A stretch of DNA of 64,000 nt from Yersinia frederiksenii ATCC 33641 (GCF_000754805.1 NZ_KN150731.1:4836186-4900185), one strand, 5' to 3'. Numbered from the stretch's first letter, positions 1 to 10,835 are shown. Made by a program: numbers and translations. The notes: generated from the letters alone by a model not told the origin.

Positions 1-2248
1 AATCAACGGCTTCGCGTACTTCTGCAATGGCATTACTGAAGGTTTTACCCGCTTCACGCACCAGTATACTCATCAGTGTTTGCATCTGATTTTCCATCAA
101 CTCAGCAGCACGCACTAAAATAGCCGCCCGCTCAGCCGGTGGGGTGGCAAACCAAATTGCCCCGGCAGTGGCTGCGGCATCTAGGGCTCGGCTCACTTCA
201 GCTTCAGTGGCTTCTCGAACATAACCGACGATATCAGTCGGTTCTGCGGGGTTGATGACGGGTAGGTCGACACCGTTATCAAGCTCGGCATCAATAATAG
301 GTTCTGCCCGCCACATTTGACTGGCACTGGTGAGCAATGCGCTGGAGAGGGAGGCGAGACGGTGTTCGTTAGCTAAATCTAGCCCACTGGAGTTGGCCCG
401 GTCGTTCCCATACAAATCCCGAGGCAATGGAATCCGTGGGTGAGGCAAGCCGAGTTGCCCCTCACTGGCGGCAATAGCCTCCACGGCACTTACCGGGTCG
501 GCGACTAGCTCATCCAGTGGCAGGGTGGCATCTGCAATACGGTTGACAAATGAAGTATTGGCCCCGTTTTCCAATAGGCGGCGCACCAAATAGGCTAGCA
601 ATGTTTCATGGGTGCCTACCGGGGCATAAATTCGACATGGTCGATTAAGCTTGCCATCGGCAACTTTCCCAACCACTTGCTCATACAGAGGCTCCCCCAT
701 GCCATGCAGACACTGGAATTCATATTGTCCTGGGTAGTAGTTCTGCCCCGCAAGATGGTAAATCGCGGATAACGTGTGTGCGTTGTGAGTGGCGAATTGC
801 GGATAAATCAGGTTAGGTACTGCCAGTAATTTTCGTGCGCAGGCCAGATAAGAAACATCGGTATAAACTTTACGGGTATAAACCGGGTAACCTTCTAAGC
901 CATCCATTTGAGCGCGTTTGATTTCGCTGTCCCAATAGGCACCTTTGACTAGGCGGATCATCAGGCGGCGACGGCTGCGCTGCGCCATATCTATCACCGC
1001 ATCAATGGTGAATGGGCAGCGTTTCTGATAGGCCTGAATAACGAAGCCAATCCCATTCCAACCCGCCAATTTTGGCTCAAAGCAGAGTTTTTCCAGCAGA
1101 TCGAGTGAAATTTCCAGACGATCGGCTTCTTCGGCGTCAATATTAATCCCAATATCATACTGGCGCGCTTGCAGAGTAAGTGACAACAAGCGCGGATAAA
1201 GCTCATCCATGACACGCTCATATTGAGCACGACTGTAACGAGGGTGGAGCGCCGAAAGTTTGATTGAAATCCCCGGCCCTTCATAAATACCCCGGCCATT
1301 TGACGCTTTACCAATGGCATGAATCGCCTGTTGGTAAGAGAGTAGATAAGCCTGCGCATCTGCCTCGGTTAGCGCTGCCTCACCTAACATATCGTAAGAG
1401 TAACGGAACCCTTTATCTTCCAGTTTGCGGGCATTAGCCAATGCTTCTGCAATGGTTTCGCCGGTGACGAATTGCTCCCCCATCAGGCGCATGGCCATAT
1501 CCACACCCTTGCGGATCAGTGGTTCGCCACCTTTACCAATAATTCGGTTTAAGGAGCTGGAGAGTTTAGCTTCGTTGTGGGTAGAAACCAGATGGCCGGT
1601 AAATAACAGACCCCAAGTAGCGGCATTGACAAACATTGACGGGCTACGGCCCAAATGGGAGTGCCAGTTGCCATTGCTGATTTTATCGCGAATCAGAGCA
1701 TCACGAGTGGGTTTATCCGGAATACGCAGCAGGGCTTCAGCCAGGCACATCAATGCCACGCCTTCTTGTGACGAGAGGGAAAACTCTTGCAGCAAGCCTT
1801 GCACTATACCGGCGCGACCATTGGCACTCTTTTGATTGCGCAGTTTCTCGGCAATGGAATAAGCCAGTTTATGGGTTGCTTGTGCCTGCTCGATGGGCAA
1901 ACGCGCCTGCTCCAATAACATGGGGATGGCTTCTGTTTCCGGGCGGCGGTAGGCCGCAGTGATCGCCGCACGGGTCACCGATTGTGGCAGCACCTGCTCA
2001 GCAAAATCTAAGAATGGCTGGTGGGCGCTTTCCGTGACTTGCGGCATAATGTCGTCCGCTTCCTGAGAGACGGTCGCATTTGCTGTAGGAAGCTCCGGTA
2101 ATTCACTGTTATTTTCCAGTCTTTCCAGATAGTTGAAAATTGCCTGCTTGATAAGCCAGTGTGGCGTGCGGTCAATACGCTGTGCTGCGGCTTTAATACG
2201 GTCACGTGTCGCTTCATCGAGCTTCACGCCCATTGTGGTGCTACCCAT
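1..2248 (-). CDS. putA: Bifunctional proline dehydrogenase / P5C dehydrogenase and put repressor PutA (3' part outside window)
   Basis: The reading frame is open from the ATG at 2248 to the window edge, giving 749 codons of a protein usually near 1,320 residues. It begins MGSTTMGVKLDEATRDRIK, very close to E. coli PutA; this is the ribbon-helix-helix DNA-binding domain (about residues 1-47). The proline dehydrogenase barrel follows (about 250-610, with stretches such as GPGISIKLSALHPRY and RLVKGAYWDSEIK), then the start of the aldehyde dehydrogenase domain. PutA oxidises proline to glutamate via FAD and NAD at the membrane, and without proline it represses putA and putP. It is divergent from putP with GTTGCA sites between them. 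Identification is secure; only the 5' part is present. Confidence 0.97.
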   Translation of the reverse strand, partial: MGSTTMGVKLDEATRDRIKAAAQRIDRTPHWLIKQAIFNYLERLENNSELPELPTANATVSQEADDIMPQVTESAHQPFLDFAEQVLPQSVTRAAITAAYRRPETEAIPMLLEQARLPIEQAQATHKLAYSIAEKLRNQKSANGRAGIVQGLLQEFSLSSQEGVALMCLAEALLRIPDKPTRDALIRDKISNGNWHSHLGRSPSMFVNAATWGLLFTGHLVSTHNEAKLSSSLNRIIGKGGEPLIRKGVDMAMRLMGEQFVTGETIAEALANARKLEDKGFRYSYDMLGEAALTEADAQAYLLSYQQAIHAIGKASNGRGIYEGPGISIKLSALHPRYSRAQYERVMDELYPRLLSLTLQARQYDIGINIDAEEADRLEISLDLLEKLCFEPKLAGWNGIGFVIQAYQKRCPFTIDAVIDMAQRSRRRLMIRLVKGAYWDSEIKRAQMDGLEGYPVYTRKVYTDVSYLACARKLLAVPNLIYPQFATHNAHTLSAIYHLAGQNYYPGQYEFQCLHGMGEPLYEQVVGKVADGKLNRPCRIYAPVGTHETLLAYLVRRLLENGANTSFVNRIADATLPLDELVADPVSAVEAIAASEGQLGLPHPRIPLPRDLYGNDRANSSGLDLANEHRLASLSSALLTSASQMWRAEPIIDAELDNGVDLPVINPAEPTDIVGYVREATEAEVSRALDAAATAGAIWFATPPAERAAILVRAAELMENQMQTLMSILVREAGKTFSNAIAEVREAVD

Positions 2249-2803
2249 GCGGTCTATCTCCGTTAATAAGGGGAGTTATGATTTTATTTCAGACAATATC
2301 AAGCATGTTGCAACTTTGTGCAACCTTGTTAAATGAAGGGCGTATTTGAACTGTGAATTCCGTCTTGTTTTTAACAATTATCAAGCGGCAATAATTACTT
2401 AATATTACGTGTAAGGATGACTAATACTAATAATGACAGGGGTTGTGGCGGGTTTACCTAAGGTGCCACTCATTTTGTGGTGTCGGGTATAACTGTTGAC
2501 ATTGCTTAATGTGATGCAGAGTAAATTTCTTGTAAATAATTTGTTTAAATTCTTGTGGGTGAAGAAAGGACTCTACTAGGATAGCAACCGCGAGATAGTA
2601 GTTTGCTAGCGAATAGATGTGCTAGTCATTTATTTCCGGTTAAGTACTCATCTCTGGTGCAACTTGGTGTCACGTTCCGGCCAGCCAGAGTAATAGCCAT
2701 CATTTTACAAGTTATGGGTATAAAGCACGATGCCGCATCAAGCGGAAAGAACTAAAAATAGCGAGATATATTAAAACGATAATACGCACTATGGAGACGT
2801 TGC
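2249..2803. promoter_or_regulatory. putA-putP intergenic control region with PutA-type operator motifs
   Basis: This 555-bp AT-rich gap separates the divergent putA and putP. It holds copies of GTTGCA, the known E. coli PutA recognition core. One lies at 2307-2312, inside the palindrome GTTGCAAC (2307-2314). Inverted copies lie at 2319-2324 and 2658-2663. A fourth, at 2799-2804, overlaps the A of the putP start codon. The grouping near both genes fits PutA autorepression and putP control. No convincing ORF is present. Confidence 0.7.
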
Positions 2804-4288
2804 ATGACCATGAACACACCGATGTTGGTGACTTTTTTAGTTTACATTTTTGGGATGATACTTATTGGCCTTATGGCTTACCGGGCGACCAATAACTTTG
2901 ATGACTATATTTTGGGGGGGCGAAGTTTAGGTAGTGTTGTTACCGCATTGTCTGCTGGCGCTTCTGATATGAGTGGTTGGCTGTTGATGGGGTTACCAGG
3001 GGCGATTTTTCTCTCAGGCATTTCTGAAAGCTGGATTGCGATTGGTTTGACCATTGGTGCTTATCTTAACTGGAAGTTAGTTGCCGGTCGTTTGCGCGTT
3101 CATACCGAAGCTAATAATAATGCGCTGACATTGCCGGATTATTTCACCAGTCGTTTTGAAGATAACAGTAAACTGCTGCGGGTGATATCGGCGATCGTTA
3201 TCTTGGTTTTCTTCACTATTTATTGTGCTTCAGGGATTGTTGCCGGGGCACGTCTGTTTGAAAGTACCTTTGGCCTGAGCTATGGCACCGCATTGTGGGC
3301 CGGTGCTGCGGCGACCATCGCTTATACCTTTATTGGTGGTTTCCTCGCCGTCAGTTGGACCGACACCGTTCAGGCAACACTGATGATTTTCGCTCTAATT
3401 CTAACCCCGATTATCGTTATTTTGGCGGTTGGGGGGATTGATACCTCATTGATGGTTATTGCGGCGAAAAACCCAGCGAATATCGATATGTTTAAAGGGC
3501 TGAATCTGGTCGCGATTCTCTCTTTACTGGGTTGGGGCTTGGGCTATTTTGGTCAGCCACATATTCTGGCGCGTTTTATGGCGGCAGATTCTCATCGTAC
3601 TATCCGTAGTGCTCGCCGTATCAGTATGACTTGGATGGTCTTGTGTCTGGCAGGAACTATCGCGGTAGGCTTCTTTGGGATCGCCTATTTTGAGAACCAT
3701 CCAGAACAGGCGGGAAGTGTGAGCCAAAATGGCGAGCGGGTATTTATCGAGTTGGCCAAGTTGCTGTTCAACCCGTGGATTGCCGGCATTCTATTGTCTG
3801 CTATTTTAGCGGCGGTAATGAGTACATTAAGCTGCCAGTTGCTGGTGTGTTCCAGTGCATTGACGGAAGATCTGTACAAAGCATTTTTGCGTAAAAAGGC
3901 CAGCCAGAAGGAGTTGGTGTGGGTGGGGCGTGCCATGGTGCTGTTAGTGGCTCTGATTGCTATTGCTTTGGCAGCGGATCCTGATAACCGCGTTCTGGGT
4001 TTGGTGAGTTATGCCTGGGCCGGTTTTGGTGCGGCATTTGGTCCAGTGGTCCTGATTTCAGTGATGTGGCCAAGAATGACGCGCAATGGTGCATTAGCGG
4101 GGATGCTGATTGGTGCGATTACCGTGATTGTCTGGAAGCAATATGCCTGGTTGGGTCTATATGAAATCATCCCAGGTTTCTTGTTCGCCAGTATTGCTAT
4201 TGTGGTGGTGAGTTTGCTGAGTAGCGCGCCGAGCAAAGCGATGACTGAACGTTTCCGTCAAGCGGAAGCTGAATTTAAAACTGTCTAA
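2804..4288 (+). CDS. putP: Sodium/proline symporter PutP
   Basis: The product has 494 residues, the usual PutP length, and belongs to the sodium:solute symporter family. It is hydrophobic throughout (about 13 membrane helices) and carries near-identical E. coli PutP stretches such as NFDDYILGGRSLG, ALSAGASDMSGWLLMGLP and RLRVHTEANNNALTLPDYF. It imports proline with sodium for PutA to degrade. The ATG at 2804 is preceded by GGAG (2793-2796) at 7-nt spacing; a second ATG at 2810 is possible. A PutA-type GTTGCA motif overlaps the start, so bound PutA could also block translation-proximal DNA. Confidence 0.97.
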   Translation: MTMNTPMLVTFLVYIFGMILIGLMAYRATNNFDDYILGGRSLGSVVTALSAGASDMSGWLLMGLPGAIFLSGISESWIAIGLTIGAYLNWKLVAGRLRVHTEANNNALTLPDYFTSRFEDNSKLLRVISAIVILVFFTIYCASGIVAGARLFESTFGLSYGTALWAGAAATIAYTFIGGFLAVSWTDTVQATLMIFALILTPIIVILAVGGIDTSLMVIAAKNPANIDMFKGLNLVAILSLLGWGLGYFGQPHILARFMAADSHRTIRSARRISMTWMVLCLAGTIAVGFFGIAYFENHPEQAGSVSQNGERVFIELAKLLFNPWIAGILLSAILAAVMSTLSCQLLVCSSALTEDLYKAFLRKKASQKELVWVGRAMVLLVALIAIALAADPDNRVLGLVSYAWAGFGAAFGPVVLISVMWPRMTRNGALAGMLIGAITVIVWKQYAWLGLYEIIPGFLFASIAIVVVSLLSSAPSKAMTERFRQAEAEFKTV

Positions 4289-4353
4289 TGCCGCTGTCAT
4301 TTTGCCAGTTGCAGATATGGTGATGTTCAACCACTCGAATCATTAGCGAATAT

Positions 4354-4383
4354 AAGCTCCCTACAATATAGGGAGCTTTTTTT
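4354..4383 (+). terminator. Rho-independent terminator after putP
   Basis: A perfect 10-bp stem (4354-4363 with 4369-4378), a 5-nt loop and a run of seven T form a classical terminator 66 bp after the putP stop. Confidence 0.9.
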
Positions 4384-4520
4384 GCAGGAAATCTTATTCG
4401 GAATAAATCGCAGCGTTAATTCGTATCCTAATGAATTTATTTATTATTTAACTCACCAGAAACAACTTGCCACAGTTTGTTTAACAATATTCTTATTCAG
4501 CCTCTTGAATTTCTTTTCGC

Positions 4521-4539
4521 CAGAATGATAATCACTATC
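4521..4539 (+). promoter_or_regulatory. Fur box upstream of efeUOB
   Basis: The 19 bases CAGAATGATAATCACTATC match the Fur consensus GATAATGATAATCATTATC at 16 of 19 positions. The site lies about 80 bp before the efeU start, where an iron-repressed promoter is expected. Confidence 0.8.
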
Positions 4540-4621
4540 GTTTTGCTTTTCTTTACGTTTATTGACACTGTCTATAATCATAGATCGCTACCCATAGCCA
4601 TACCCATCAGGGGTGTTTAGC

Positions 4622-5470
4622 ATGTTTGTCCCATTTCTTATTATGTTTCGTGAAGGCCTAGAGGCTGCGCTGATTGTTAGTCTGATCGCCAGTTATCTTA
4701 AACGTACTCAACGCGGTCAATGGATGGGAGCAGTATGGCTGGGGGTTATCACCGCCGCAGCACTTTGCCTGGCGATTGGTATCTTTATTAATGAGACTAC
4801 AGGGGAGTTCCCGCAAAAACAGCAAGAGCTGTTTGAAGGAATTATCGCGGTGGTGGCAGTTTGCATATTAACCTATATGGTTTTCTGGATGCGCAAAGTG
4901 TCCAAGTCAGTCAAAGTTCATTTAGAAGGGGCAATTGATACCGCATTGAATTCGGGCCGCAGTCAGGGATGGGCATTAGTGGCAATGGTATTCTTCGCGG
5001 TAGCTCGTGAAGGTCTTGAGTCAGTCTTCTTCTTATTGGCAGCGTTCCAGCAAGATGTAGGTATTGGAGCTCCGATTGGCGCAATATTAGGTTTAACCTG
5101 CGCCATTTTGGTCGGCATGGCTATCTACTGGGGCGGCGTTAAGTTACATCTGGCTAAATTCTTCAAATGGACCAGCCTGTTTATTCTGTTTGTCGCCGCC
5201 GGTCTTGCTGCCGGCGCGATAAGAGCCTTCCATGAAGCAGGTCTTTGGAACCATTTCCAGGGCATCGCTTTTGACCTGACCAATGTACTGTCAACCCATT
5301 CATTATTTGGCACTTTCCTTGAAGGCATGTTTGGCTATCAGGAAGCACCAACTATCAGTGAGGTGGCGGTCTACTTTATCTATCTGATTCCGGCATTGCT
5401 TCTCTTTTTCCTTCCACCACGCACCACGGCGGCCTCAACCGTACCTGCTGCGCGGAAAACTAACCAATAA
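4622..5470 (+). CDS. efeU: Ferrous iron permease EfeU
   Basis: This is a 282-residue polytopic membrane protein of the FTR1/OFeT iron permease family. Two REGLE motifs ([13 protein letters not shown] near the N-terminus and [14 protein letters not shown] near residue 130) are the iron-binding signatures of the family. EfeU moves iron across the inner membrane and works with periplasmic EfeO and EfeB. The ATG at 4622 is chosen over an in-frame GTG at 4613 because the protein then begins [14 protein letters not shown] like E. coli EfeU and a GGGG element (4610-4613) sits 8 nt upstream. A Fur box precedes it and efeO follows after 16 nt, so the three genes form an operon. Confidence 0.96.
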   Translation: MFVPFLIMFREGLEAALIVSLIASYLKRTQRGQWMGAVWLGVITAAALCLAIGIFINETTGEFPQKQQELFEGIIAVVAVCILTYMVFWMRKVSKSVKVHLEGAIDTALNSGRSQGWALVAMVFFAVAREGLESVFFLLAAFQQDVGIGAPIGAILGLTCAILVGMAIYWGGVKLHLAKFFKWTSLFILFVAAGLAAGAIRAFHEAGLWNHFQGIAFDLTNVLSTHSLFGTFLEGMFGYQEAPTISEVAVYFIYLIPALLLFFLPPRTTAASTVPAARKTNQ

Positions 5471-5486
5471 TTCAGGGATTTATTAC

Positions 5487-6617
5487 ATGTCTAACCGGTT
5501 CTTCCGTCGCACTGCTTTACACGCTGCTTTATTGGCACTGCCTGCATTTGCTCTTAGTGCACAGGCAGCTGATATTCCTCAAGTTAAAATCACGGTTAAT
5601 GATAAACAGTGTGAGCCAATGGCGCTGTCCATACCTGCCGGTAAAACTCAGTTTATTATCCACAATGTGAGCCAAAAAGGCTTGGAGTGGGAGATTCTGA
5701 AAGGGGTGATGGTGGTTGAGGAGCGTGAGAATATCGCCCCCGGCTTTACTCAGAAAATGACAGCCAATCTGGAACCGGGTGAATACGAGATGACCTGCGG
5801 TTTGCTGAGCAATCCGAAAGGCAAATTGACGGTAACCGCAGCGGCAGGTTCCGACGCCGCAATGAAACCAGACGCCATGGCGCTGGTGGGGCCAATTGCT
5901 GAATACAAAGTCTATGTAACACAAGAAGTTGCTCAGTTAGTGACACAAACCAAAGCCTTTACGGATGCAGTGAAAAAAGGCGATTTGGCTTTGGCACGCA
6001 AGCTTTATGCGCCAACCCGTCAACATTATGAGCGCATCGAGCCTATTGCCGAATTGTTCTCTGATTTAGATGGCAGTATCGATGCCCGTGAAGATGATTT
6101 TGAACAAAAAGCGGCTGATCCGAAATTTACCGGTTTCCACCGATTAGAGAAAATCTTATTTGGCGATAACACCACCAAAGGCGCTGATAAATTTGCAGAT
6201 ACACTGTATCAAGATACGTTGGAGCTGCAAAAACGCATTAGTGGCCTGACATTTGCGCCAAGCAAAGTGGTGGGTGGTGCGGCAGGTCTAATTGAAGAAG
6301 TGGCAGCCAGTAAAATCAGCGGTGAAGAAGATCGCTACAGCCGCACTGATTTATGGGATTTCCAGGCTAACGTTGATGGCGCACAGAAAATTGTCAATTT
6401 GCTACGTCCATTACTGGAAAAAGCCAATAAGCCGTTGCTGGAAAAGATTGATACCAACTTTAAAACGGTTGATAGCATTTTAGCGAAATATCGCACCAAA
6501 GATGGCTATGAGTCATACGAGAAGTTAACTGATGCCGACCGCACTGCAATGAAAGGGCCGATTACGGCTCTGGCGGAAGACCTTGCTCAGCTCCGTGGCT
6601 TATTAGGTCTGGATTGA
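5487..6617 (+). CDS. efeO: Periplasmic iron uptake protein EfeO
   Basis: The 376-residue protein has a cleavable signal peptide ending near ALSAQA (residue 27). A cupredoxin-like domain follows (about 30-117), then an imelysin/M75-type helical domain with the HxxE metal-binding motif in [11 protein letters not shown] near residue 217. In the EfeUOB system EfeO binds iron in the periplasm and hands it to EfeU. It lies 16 nt after efeU and 9 nt before efeB on the same strand. Length and domain order match full-length E. coli EfeO. Confidence 0.95.
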   Translation: MSNRFFRRTALHAALLALPAFALSAQAADIPQVKITVNDKQCEPMALSIPAGKTQFIIHNVSQKGLEWEILKGVMVVEERENIAPGFTQKMTANLEPGEYEMTCGLLSNPKGKLTVTAAAGSDAAMKPDAMALVGPIAEYKVYVTQEVAQLVTQTKAFTDAVKKGDLALARKLYAPTRQHYERIEPIAELFSDLDGSIDAREDDFEQKAADPKFTGFHRLEKILFGDNTTKGADKFADTLYQDTLELQKRISGLTFAPSKVVGGAAGLIEEVAASKISGEEDRYSRTDLWDFQANVDGAQKIVNLLRPLLEKANKPLLEKIDTNFKTVDSILAKYRTKDGYESYEKLTDADRTAMKGPITALAEDLAQLRGLLGLD

Positions 6618-6626
6618 GGCATAAAG

Positions 6627-7931
6627 ATGAGTAAGAAAACCGGCCCGCAATCAGGGCCGTATCAGCAAGACAACGGGGCGGCTTTGCCGTCCCGTCGGCG
6701 TTTGTTACTGGGTATGGGCATGATGAGTGGCGCACTGGCCCTAGGTGGGGCAAAAGTCGCGCGGGCTGCGGATTGCCAAGCCTCAGAGGCTGCTCCCGCT
6801 CAAGATGAGCGCTGGCAGAAACAGCCATTTTATGGTCAACATCAATCTGGGGTGCTCACGCCACAGCAGGCCGCGATGATGCTGGTGGCATTTGATGTGC
6901 TGGCAACAGATAAAGCGTCATTGGCTCGGTTATTCAAGTTGTTGACCGAGCGTATCGCGTTTCTGACTATTGGCGGGCATGCTCCATCAGTTAATGCCAA
7001 GTTACCGCCGCTGGATTCAGGGATTATGGGGCCGGAGATCTATCCAGATAATCTGACTATTACGGTGTCGGTCGGAGACGCGCTGTTTGATGAACGTTTT
7101 GGGTTGCAGCAACATAAGCCCTTGCGGCTTCAGCGCATGACCCGTTTCCCTAATGACTCACTCGATGCAGGCTTGTGCCATGGCGATATCTTGCTGCAAA
7201 TTTGTGCCAATACCAATGAAACAGTGATTCATGCGCTGCGGGATATTATTAAGCACTCACCGGATCTTCTCAGTGTTCGTTGGAAGCGCGAGGGGTTTAT
7301 CTCTGCGCATGCTGCCCGCAGCAAGGGTAAAGAGACTCCGATTAACTTGTTGGGTTTCAAAGATGGCACCGCCAACCCGAAAACCAGTGATAAGCCATTA
7401 ATCAATCATGTGGTATGGGTTCAGGAAAATGCAGATGAACCCGCGTGGGCTGTGGGTGGGAGCTATCAGGCCGCGCGGATTATCCGCTTTAAAGTAGAGT
7501 TTTGGGACCGAACACCGCTGCAAGAACAGCAAACCATATTTGGGCGTGATAAGCACAGTGGCGCACCTTTGGGAATGATTCATGAACATGATGAGCCAGA
7601 TTACACCCAAGATCCTGATGGAAAAGTCATCAAACTGGATGCTCATATCCGCCTGGCGAATCCGCGCACTGCTGAAACCCAGAATAATTTGATGCTACGC
7701 CGTGGTTACAGTTACTCATTAGGGGTTTCAAATTCAGGGCAATTAGACATGGGGCTATTGTTTGTCTGCTACCAGTCTGATTTGGAAAAAGCCTTTCTAA
7801 CCGTGCAAAAACGGTTAAATGGTGAAGCGCTGGAAGAGTATGTGAAACCGATTGGCGGGGGTTATTTCTTTGTATTACCGGGAGTGATTGACGCCAACCA
7901 CTATCTGGCACAAGGCCTGTTGGAAGCTTAA
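6627..7931 (+). CDS. efeB: Deferrochelatase / DyP-type haem peroxidase EfeB
   Basis: The 434-residue protein has a Tat signal at residues 23-48 (twin arginines in [11 protein letters not shown], ending GGAKVARA), so it is exported folded with its haem. The DyP-family GxxDG motif is seen in GFKDGTANP near residue 245, and the probable proximal haem histidine in AHIRLANPR near 338. EfeB is a periplasmic haem peroxidase reported to release iron from haem and to oxidise ferrous iron for EfeO/EfeU. It is the last gene of the efeUOB operon, followed by a bidirectional terminator. Confidence 0.95.
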   Translation: MSKKTGPQSGPYQQDNGAALPSRRRLLLGMGMMSGALALGGAKVARAADCQASEAAPAQDERWQKQPFYGQHQSGVLTPQQAAMMLVAFDVLATDKASLARLFKLLTERIAFLTIGGHAPSVNAKLPPLDSGIMGPEIYPDNLTITVSVGDALFDERFGLQQHKPLRLQRMTRFPNDSLDAGLCHGDILLQICANTNETVIHALRDIIKHSPDLLSVRWKREGFISAHAARSKGKETPINLLGFKDGTANPKTSDKPLINHVVWVQENADEPAWAVGGSYQAARIIRFKVEFWDRTPLQEQQTIFGRDKHSGAPLGMIHEHDEPDYTQDPDGKVIKLDAHIRLANPRTAETQNNLMLRRGYSYSLGVSNSGQLDMGLLFVCYQSDLEKAFLTVQKRLNGEALEEYVKPIGGGYFFVLPGVIDANHYLAQGLLEA

Positions 7932-7945
7932 TGAGTTTGGTTCGA

Positions 7946-7985
7946 AATACAGCACCGTTTTTATGCGGTGCTGTATTTTTTATAG
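7946..7985. terminator. Bidirectional terminator between efeB and wrbA
   Basis: A 12-bp perfect inverted repeat (7946-7957 with 7966-7977) has an A-rich left flank and a T-run on the right. It can end transcription of efeB on the plus strand and of wrbA on the minus strand. Confidence 0.85.
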
Positions 7986-7989
7986 CAAC

Positions 7990-8589
7990 TTAACTTTTCA
8001 ATTTGGCGGTGATCTTCGCCACATGCTCACCCTGGAAACGGGCTATGGCTAGCTCTTCAGCACTTGGCTGACGGGAACCATCGCCACCGGCAATCGTCGT
8101 TGCGCCATAGGGCGTCCCACCCCGAGTCTGTGAAACGTCAAACAGCTCTTTAGCACCGTAACCAATTGGAACAATGATAAAACCGTGGTGTGCCAAGGTG
8201 GTCCAGGTGGAGGTAATAGTGTGTTCTTGCCCACCGCCAGTCCCGGTTGAGGAGAATACACTGGCGACTTTGCCGTACAGTGCGCCAGATGCCCACAAGC
8301 CACCGGTTTGATCGAGGAACGTCCGCATCTGCCCGGCCATATTACCAAAGCGGGTTGGGGTACCGAAAATAATACCGTCGTAATCGGCCAGCTCTTGTGG
8401 TGTTGCCACCGGCGCTTTTTGGTCAGTTTTGCCGCCAGCATTGGCGAAAGCATCGGCAGGCATGGTTTCCGGCACCCGCTTGATAGTGACTTCGACGCCG
8501 CTAACTTTTTGGGCACCTTCGGCTATTGCGCCAGCAAGTGTCTCGATATGTCCATACATGGAATAATAAAGCACTAAAATTTTTGCCAT
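7990..8589 (-). CDS. wrbA: NAD(P)H:quinone oxidoreductase WrbA
   Basis: The 199-residue flavodoxin-like protein begins [19 protein letters not shown], the FMN phosphate-binding loop region typical of WrbA. It also contains [22 protein letters not shown] and [11 protein letters not shown]. WrbA is a tetrameric FMN protein that reduces quinones by two electrons, protecting against redox cycling. The ATG at 8589 is preferred over an upstream TTG at 8604: it matches the E. coli N-terminus and has GGAG 9 nt upstream (8599-8602). It is monocistronic and convergent with efeB. Confidence 0.96.
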   Translation of the reverse strand: MAKILVLYYSMYGHIETLAGAIAEGAQKVSGVEVTIKRVPETMPADAFANAGGKTDQKAPVATPQELADYDGIIFGTPTRFGNMAGQMRTFLDQTGGLWASGALYGKVASVFSSTGTGGGQEHTITSTWTTLAHHGFIIVPIGYGAKELFDVSQTRGGTPYGATTIAGGDGSRQPSAEELAIARFQGEHVAKITAKLKS

Positions 8590-8751
8590 CTTGCTGCGCT
8601 CCAAATAAGGTTATTGAATAATACTAATGATGTATTCATAGCGACATAATACTTATTAACCATACGCCAATACCACCAAGCTGCAAGATTGACCGCACAG
8701 AAGGTATATGACGTCGGGAATAACAATTGGATTACCCAGACTTTTCAGGCG

Positions 8752-9237
8752 CTATGACAGATCGCGTAACTTCTTTTGCAACCGTTTTTGTTGCCAGCGT
8801 TCCAACCAGTTACCTAACAAAAACATGTTTATCGCCCGCAAGCCCAATGCAATGCTTAGCCCTAGCACCACCCACCATGCCCACATATAGCCAGGGGAGG
8901 TAAACCAGTTAATAGCAAACAGCACGCCGCAAAGGATTACCGCCTGCATTAATTGGCGCAGCAAAGCCATTTCATTTTCAACAGCACTGCGAGCATCCAG
9001 TACTCGTTGGTCAACCGCGTCGGCAGGGACATCTTGCTGCTGATTGGCGTCGGAGGAATAGAGCTCGCTGACTTTCAGATCCATCACGGCGGCAATCGCC
9101 CCTAAGGTTTCGAGGCTGGCCTGCTCGCCATTCTCAACTCGTTGGATGGTGCGCACGTTAAGGCTGCAAAGCTCCGCCAGTTGCTCTTGTGACCAAGCTC
9201 GGGCTTGGCGTAATTCACGAATACGGTAAAGGTTCAT
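8752..9237 (-). CDS. XRE-family regulator with C-terminal two-helix membrane domain
   Basis: The 161-residue protein starts with a Cro/C1-type helix-turn-helix (about residues 4-60; AWSQEQLAELCSLNVRTIQR is the HTH core). After a linker come two predicted membrane helices (about 100-145) and a basic tail. The layout is that of a membrane-anchored transcription factor. The ATG at 9237 is chosen because GGAG lies 7 nt upstream; the longer frame to 9318 has no ribosome site and a poor N-terminus. Target genes are not evident. It lies alone between wrbA and nanM, both separated by well over 100 bp. Confidence 0.8.
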   Translation of the reverse strand: MNLYRIRELRQARAWSQEQLAELCSLNVRTIQRVENGEQASLETLGAIAAVMDLKVSELYSSDANQQQDVPADAVDQRVLDARSAVENEMALLRQLMQAVILCGVLFAINWFTSPGYMWAWWVVLGLSIALGLRAINMFLLGNWLERWQQKRLQKKLRDLS

Positions 9238-9530
9238 CTTGAGGTCTCCTAGGGTTATACGGTTTACCAATAACCCTATGCACAAGCACGCCACACCACC
9301 ACGACAGTAATCAGACAATAGCCCGACATCTTCCCGCCAGTCGATTTGCCGGGTTAATCATCGGACCTCTGCGGTATTTATCACAGTTATATCTCATTCG
9401 CATTGACAGTGCTGAGCGCGGATTATAATTTCAATGACAGTAAAGCTCCATTTTAAAATTTGTTACGGAGTTTTGTTTTCTTTGATCCCTAACACCACTG
9501 CGCCAAAATAATTAATAAGGAACACCGCGA

Positions 9531-10709
9531 ATGACTCAGATATATCATCAATATAAGAAATCATGGTGTAAAAGAACACTCTTGTTGAGTGCCTTGGCGC
9601 TGATAGTTTCTCTCACTTTGCCTTATGCCAATGCCGAACGTTATCCCGATGTGCCCGTGCCCTTTAAGTATGGTACCGGCGCGCGGATAGATAACAATTT
9701 ATATGTTGGCTTAGGCAGCGCGGGCCAGTCGTGGTTTCGCCTGGATACAGATAAAGCCAGTGGTGGCTGGCAGAAAATAGCCGACTTCCCCGGGCAGCCG
9801 CGCGAACAAGCGGTAACGGTGGCACTGGATGGCAAGCTGTATGTCTTTGGTGGTGTGGGCAAAAATAGTGCCAGTGATACTCAGGTACGTGCACTCAATG
9901 ATGTCTATCGATTTGATCCGCAAGCTAATCAATGGCAACAATTGGCAACTCGTGCCCCCCGTGGTTTGGTGGGGACGGTTGCGACCACATTAGATGGTTC
10001 TCAAGCTCTGTTATTGGGAGGGGTAAACAAAGCCATTTTTGACGGCTACTTCGCGGATCTTGCTGCTGCGGGGAGTGATGAAGCGCAGAAAAATGCCATT
10101 ATTGCGGCTTATTTTGAGCAAGCCCCAGCTGACTACTTTTATAACCGCGATGTCCTGATTTATGAGCCAACCAAAAATCAATGGAAGAGCGGTGGTCAGG
10201 TGCCATTTTTAGGCACGGCAGGATCGGCAATCACTGTAATGAATGACAATTTAATATTAATAAATGGTGAAATTAAACCCGGTCTACGAACCGCGGCGGT
10301 ATGGCAGGGGAAAAAGCAAGGGGCCGAGCTGGCATGGCAACAACAGCCAAACTTAATGAGTGCAGAAAAAGGTGTTGCTCAAGAAGGATTGGCCGGGGCA
10401 TTTTCCGGCAGTAGCAATAATGTGCTGCTGGTGGCGGGTGGGGCTAACTTCCCCGGAGCTTGGCAGCAGTTTAATGCCGGCCAGCTATATGCTCACCAAG
10501 GGCTGAAAAAACAGTGGCAGCAGCCGATTTATGCACAGGTGAATAGCCAATGGCAATTGGCTGGAAAATTACCTCATCCCCTGGGCTACGGCGTTTCTAT
10601 TCAAGATGGTGATAAATTGATTTTGATAGGTGGAGAAACCACCGGCGGTAACGCCACATCCGCAGTAATGCAGGTATCTTGGCAGGGTAATCAGCTGCAT
10701 ATTGAATAA
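9531..10709 (+). CDS. nanM: N-acetylneuraminate epimerase (mutarotase) NanM
   Basis: The 392-residue protein has an N-terminal signal peptide (ending near PYANA, residue 35) and Kelch repeats, seen as [22 protein letters not shown] and [11 protein letters not shown], which build a beta-propeller. This matches periplasmic NanM (YjhT), which speeds conversion of alpha- to beta-sialic acid before uptake. The ATG at 9531 is preceded by AAGGA about 8 nt upstream. No other sialic-acid gene lies nearby. A 10-bp inverted repeat follows. Confidence 0.9.
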   Translation: MTQIYHQYKKSWCKRTLLLSALALIVSLTLPYANAERYPDVPVPFKYGTGARIDNNLYVGLGSAGQSWFRLDTDKASGGWQKIADFPGQPREQAVTVALDGKLYVFGGVGKNSASDTQVRALNDVYRFDPQANQWQQLATRAPRGLVGTVATTLDGSQALLLGGVNKAIFDGYFADLAAAGSDEAQKNAIIAAYFEQAPADYFYNRDVLIYEPTKNQWKSGGQVPFLGTAGSAITVMNDNLILINGEIKPGLRTAAVWQGKKQGAELAWQQQPNLMSAEKGVAQEGLAGAFSGSSNNVLLVAGGANFPGAWQQFNAGQLYAHQGLKKQWQQPIYAQVNSQWQLAGKLPHPLGYGVSIQDGDKLILIGGETTGGNATSAVMQVSWQGNQLHIE

Positions 10710-10730
10710 CTCTGTCGAATAAAAAGGGCG

Positions 10731-10775
10731 ATAACGCTCTATATTGAGCTTTTTGGCATAATACAAGAGCGTTAT
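10731..10775. repeat. Inverted repeat after nanM
   Basis: ATAACGCTCT (10731-10740) is repeated inverted at 10766-10775 with a 25-nt loop and no following T-run. It could be a weak terminator or an RNA-stabilising hairpin; the role is unclear. Confidence 0.45.
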
Positions 10776-10835
10776 GGCACAATGTGAGTCAGCCTGTTTG
10801 CGTAAGCTAGCAACTTACCTCACAGGAGAACGAAG

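Noticed and set aside
994..2336. Several 60-136 codon frames across putA
   Set aside because: They are out-of-frame shadows of putA, whose own frame is open to the window edge.
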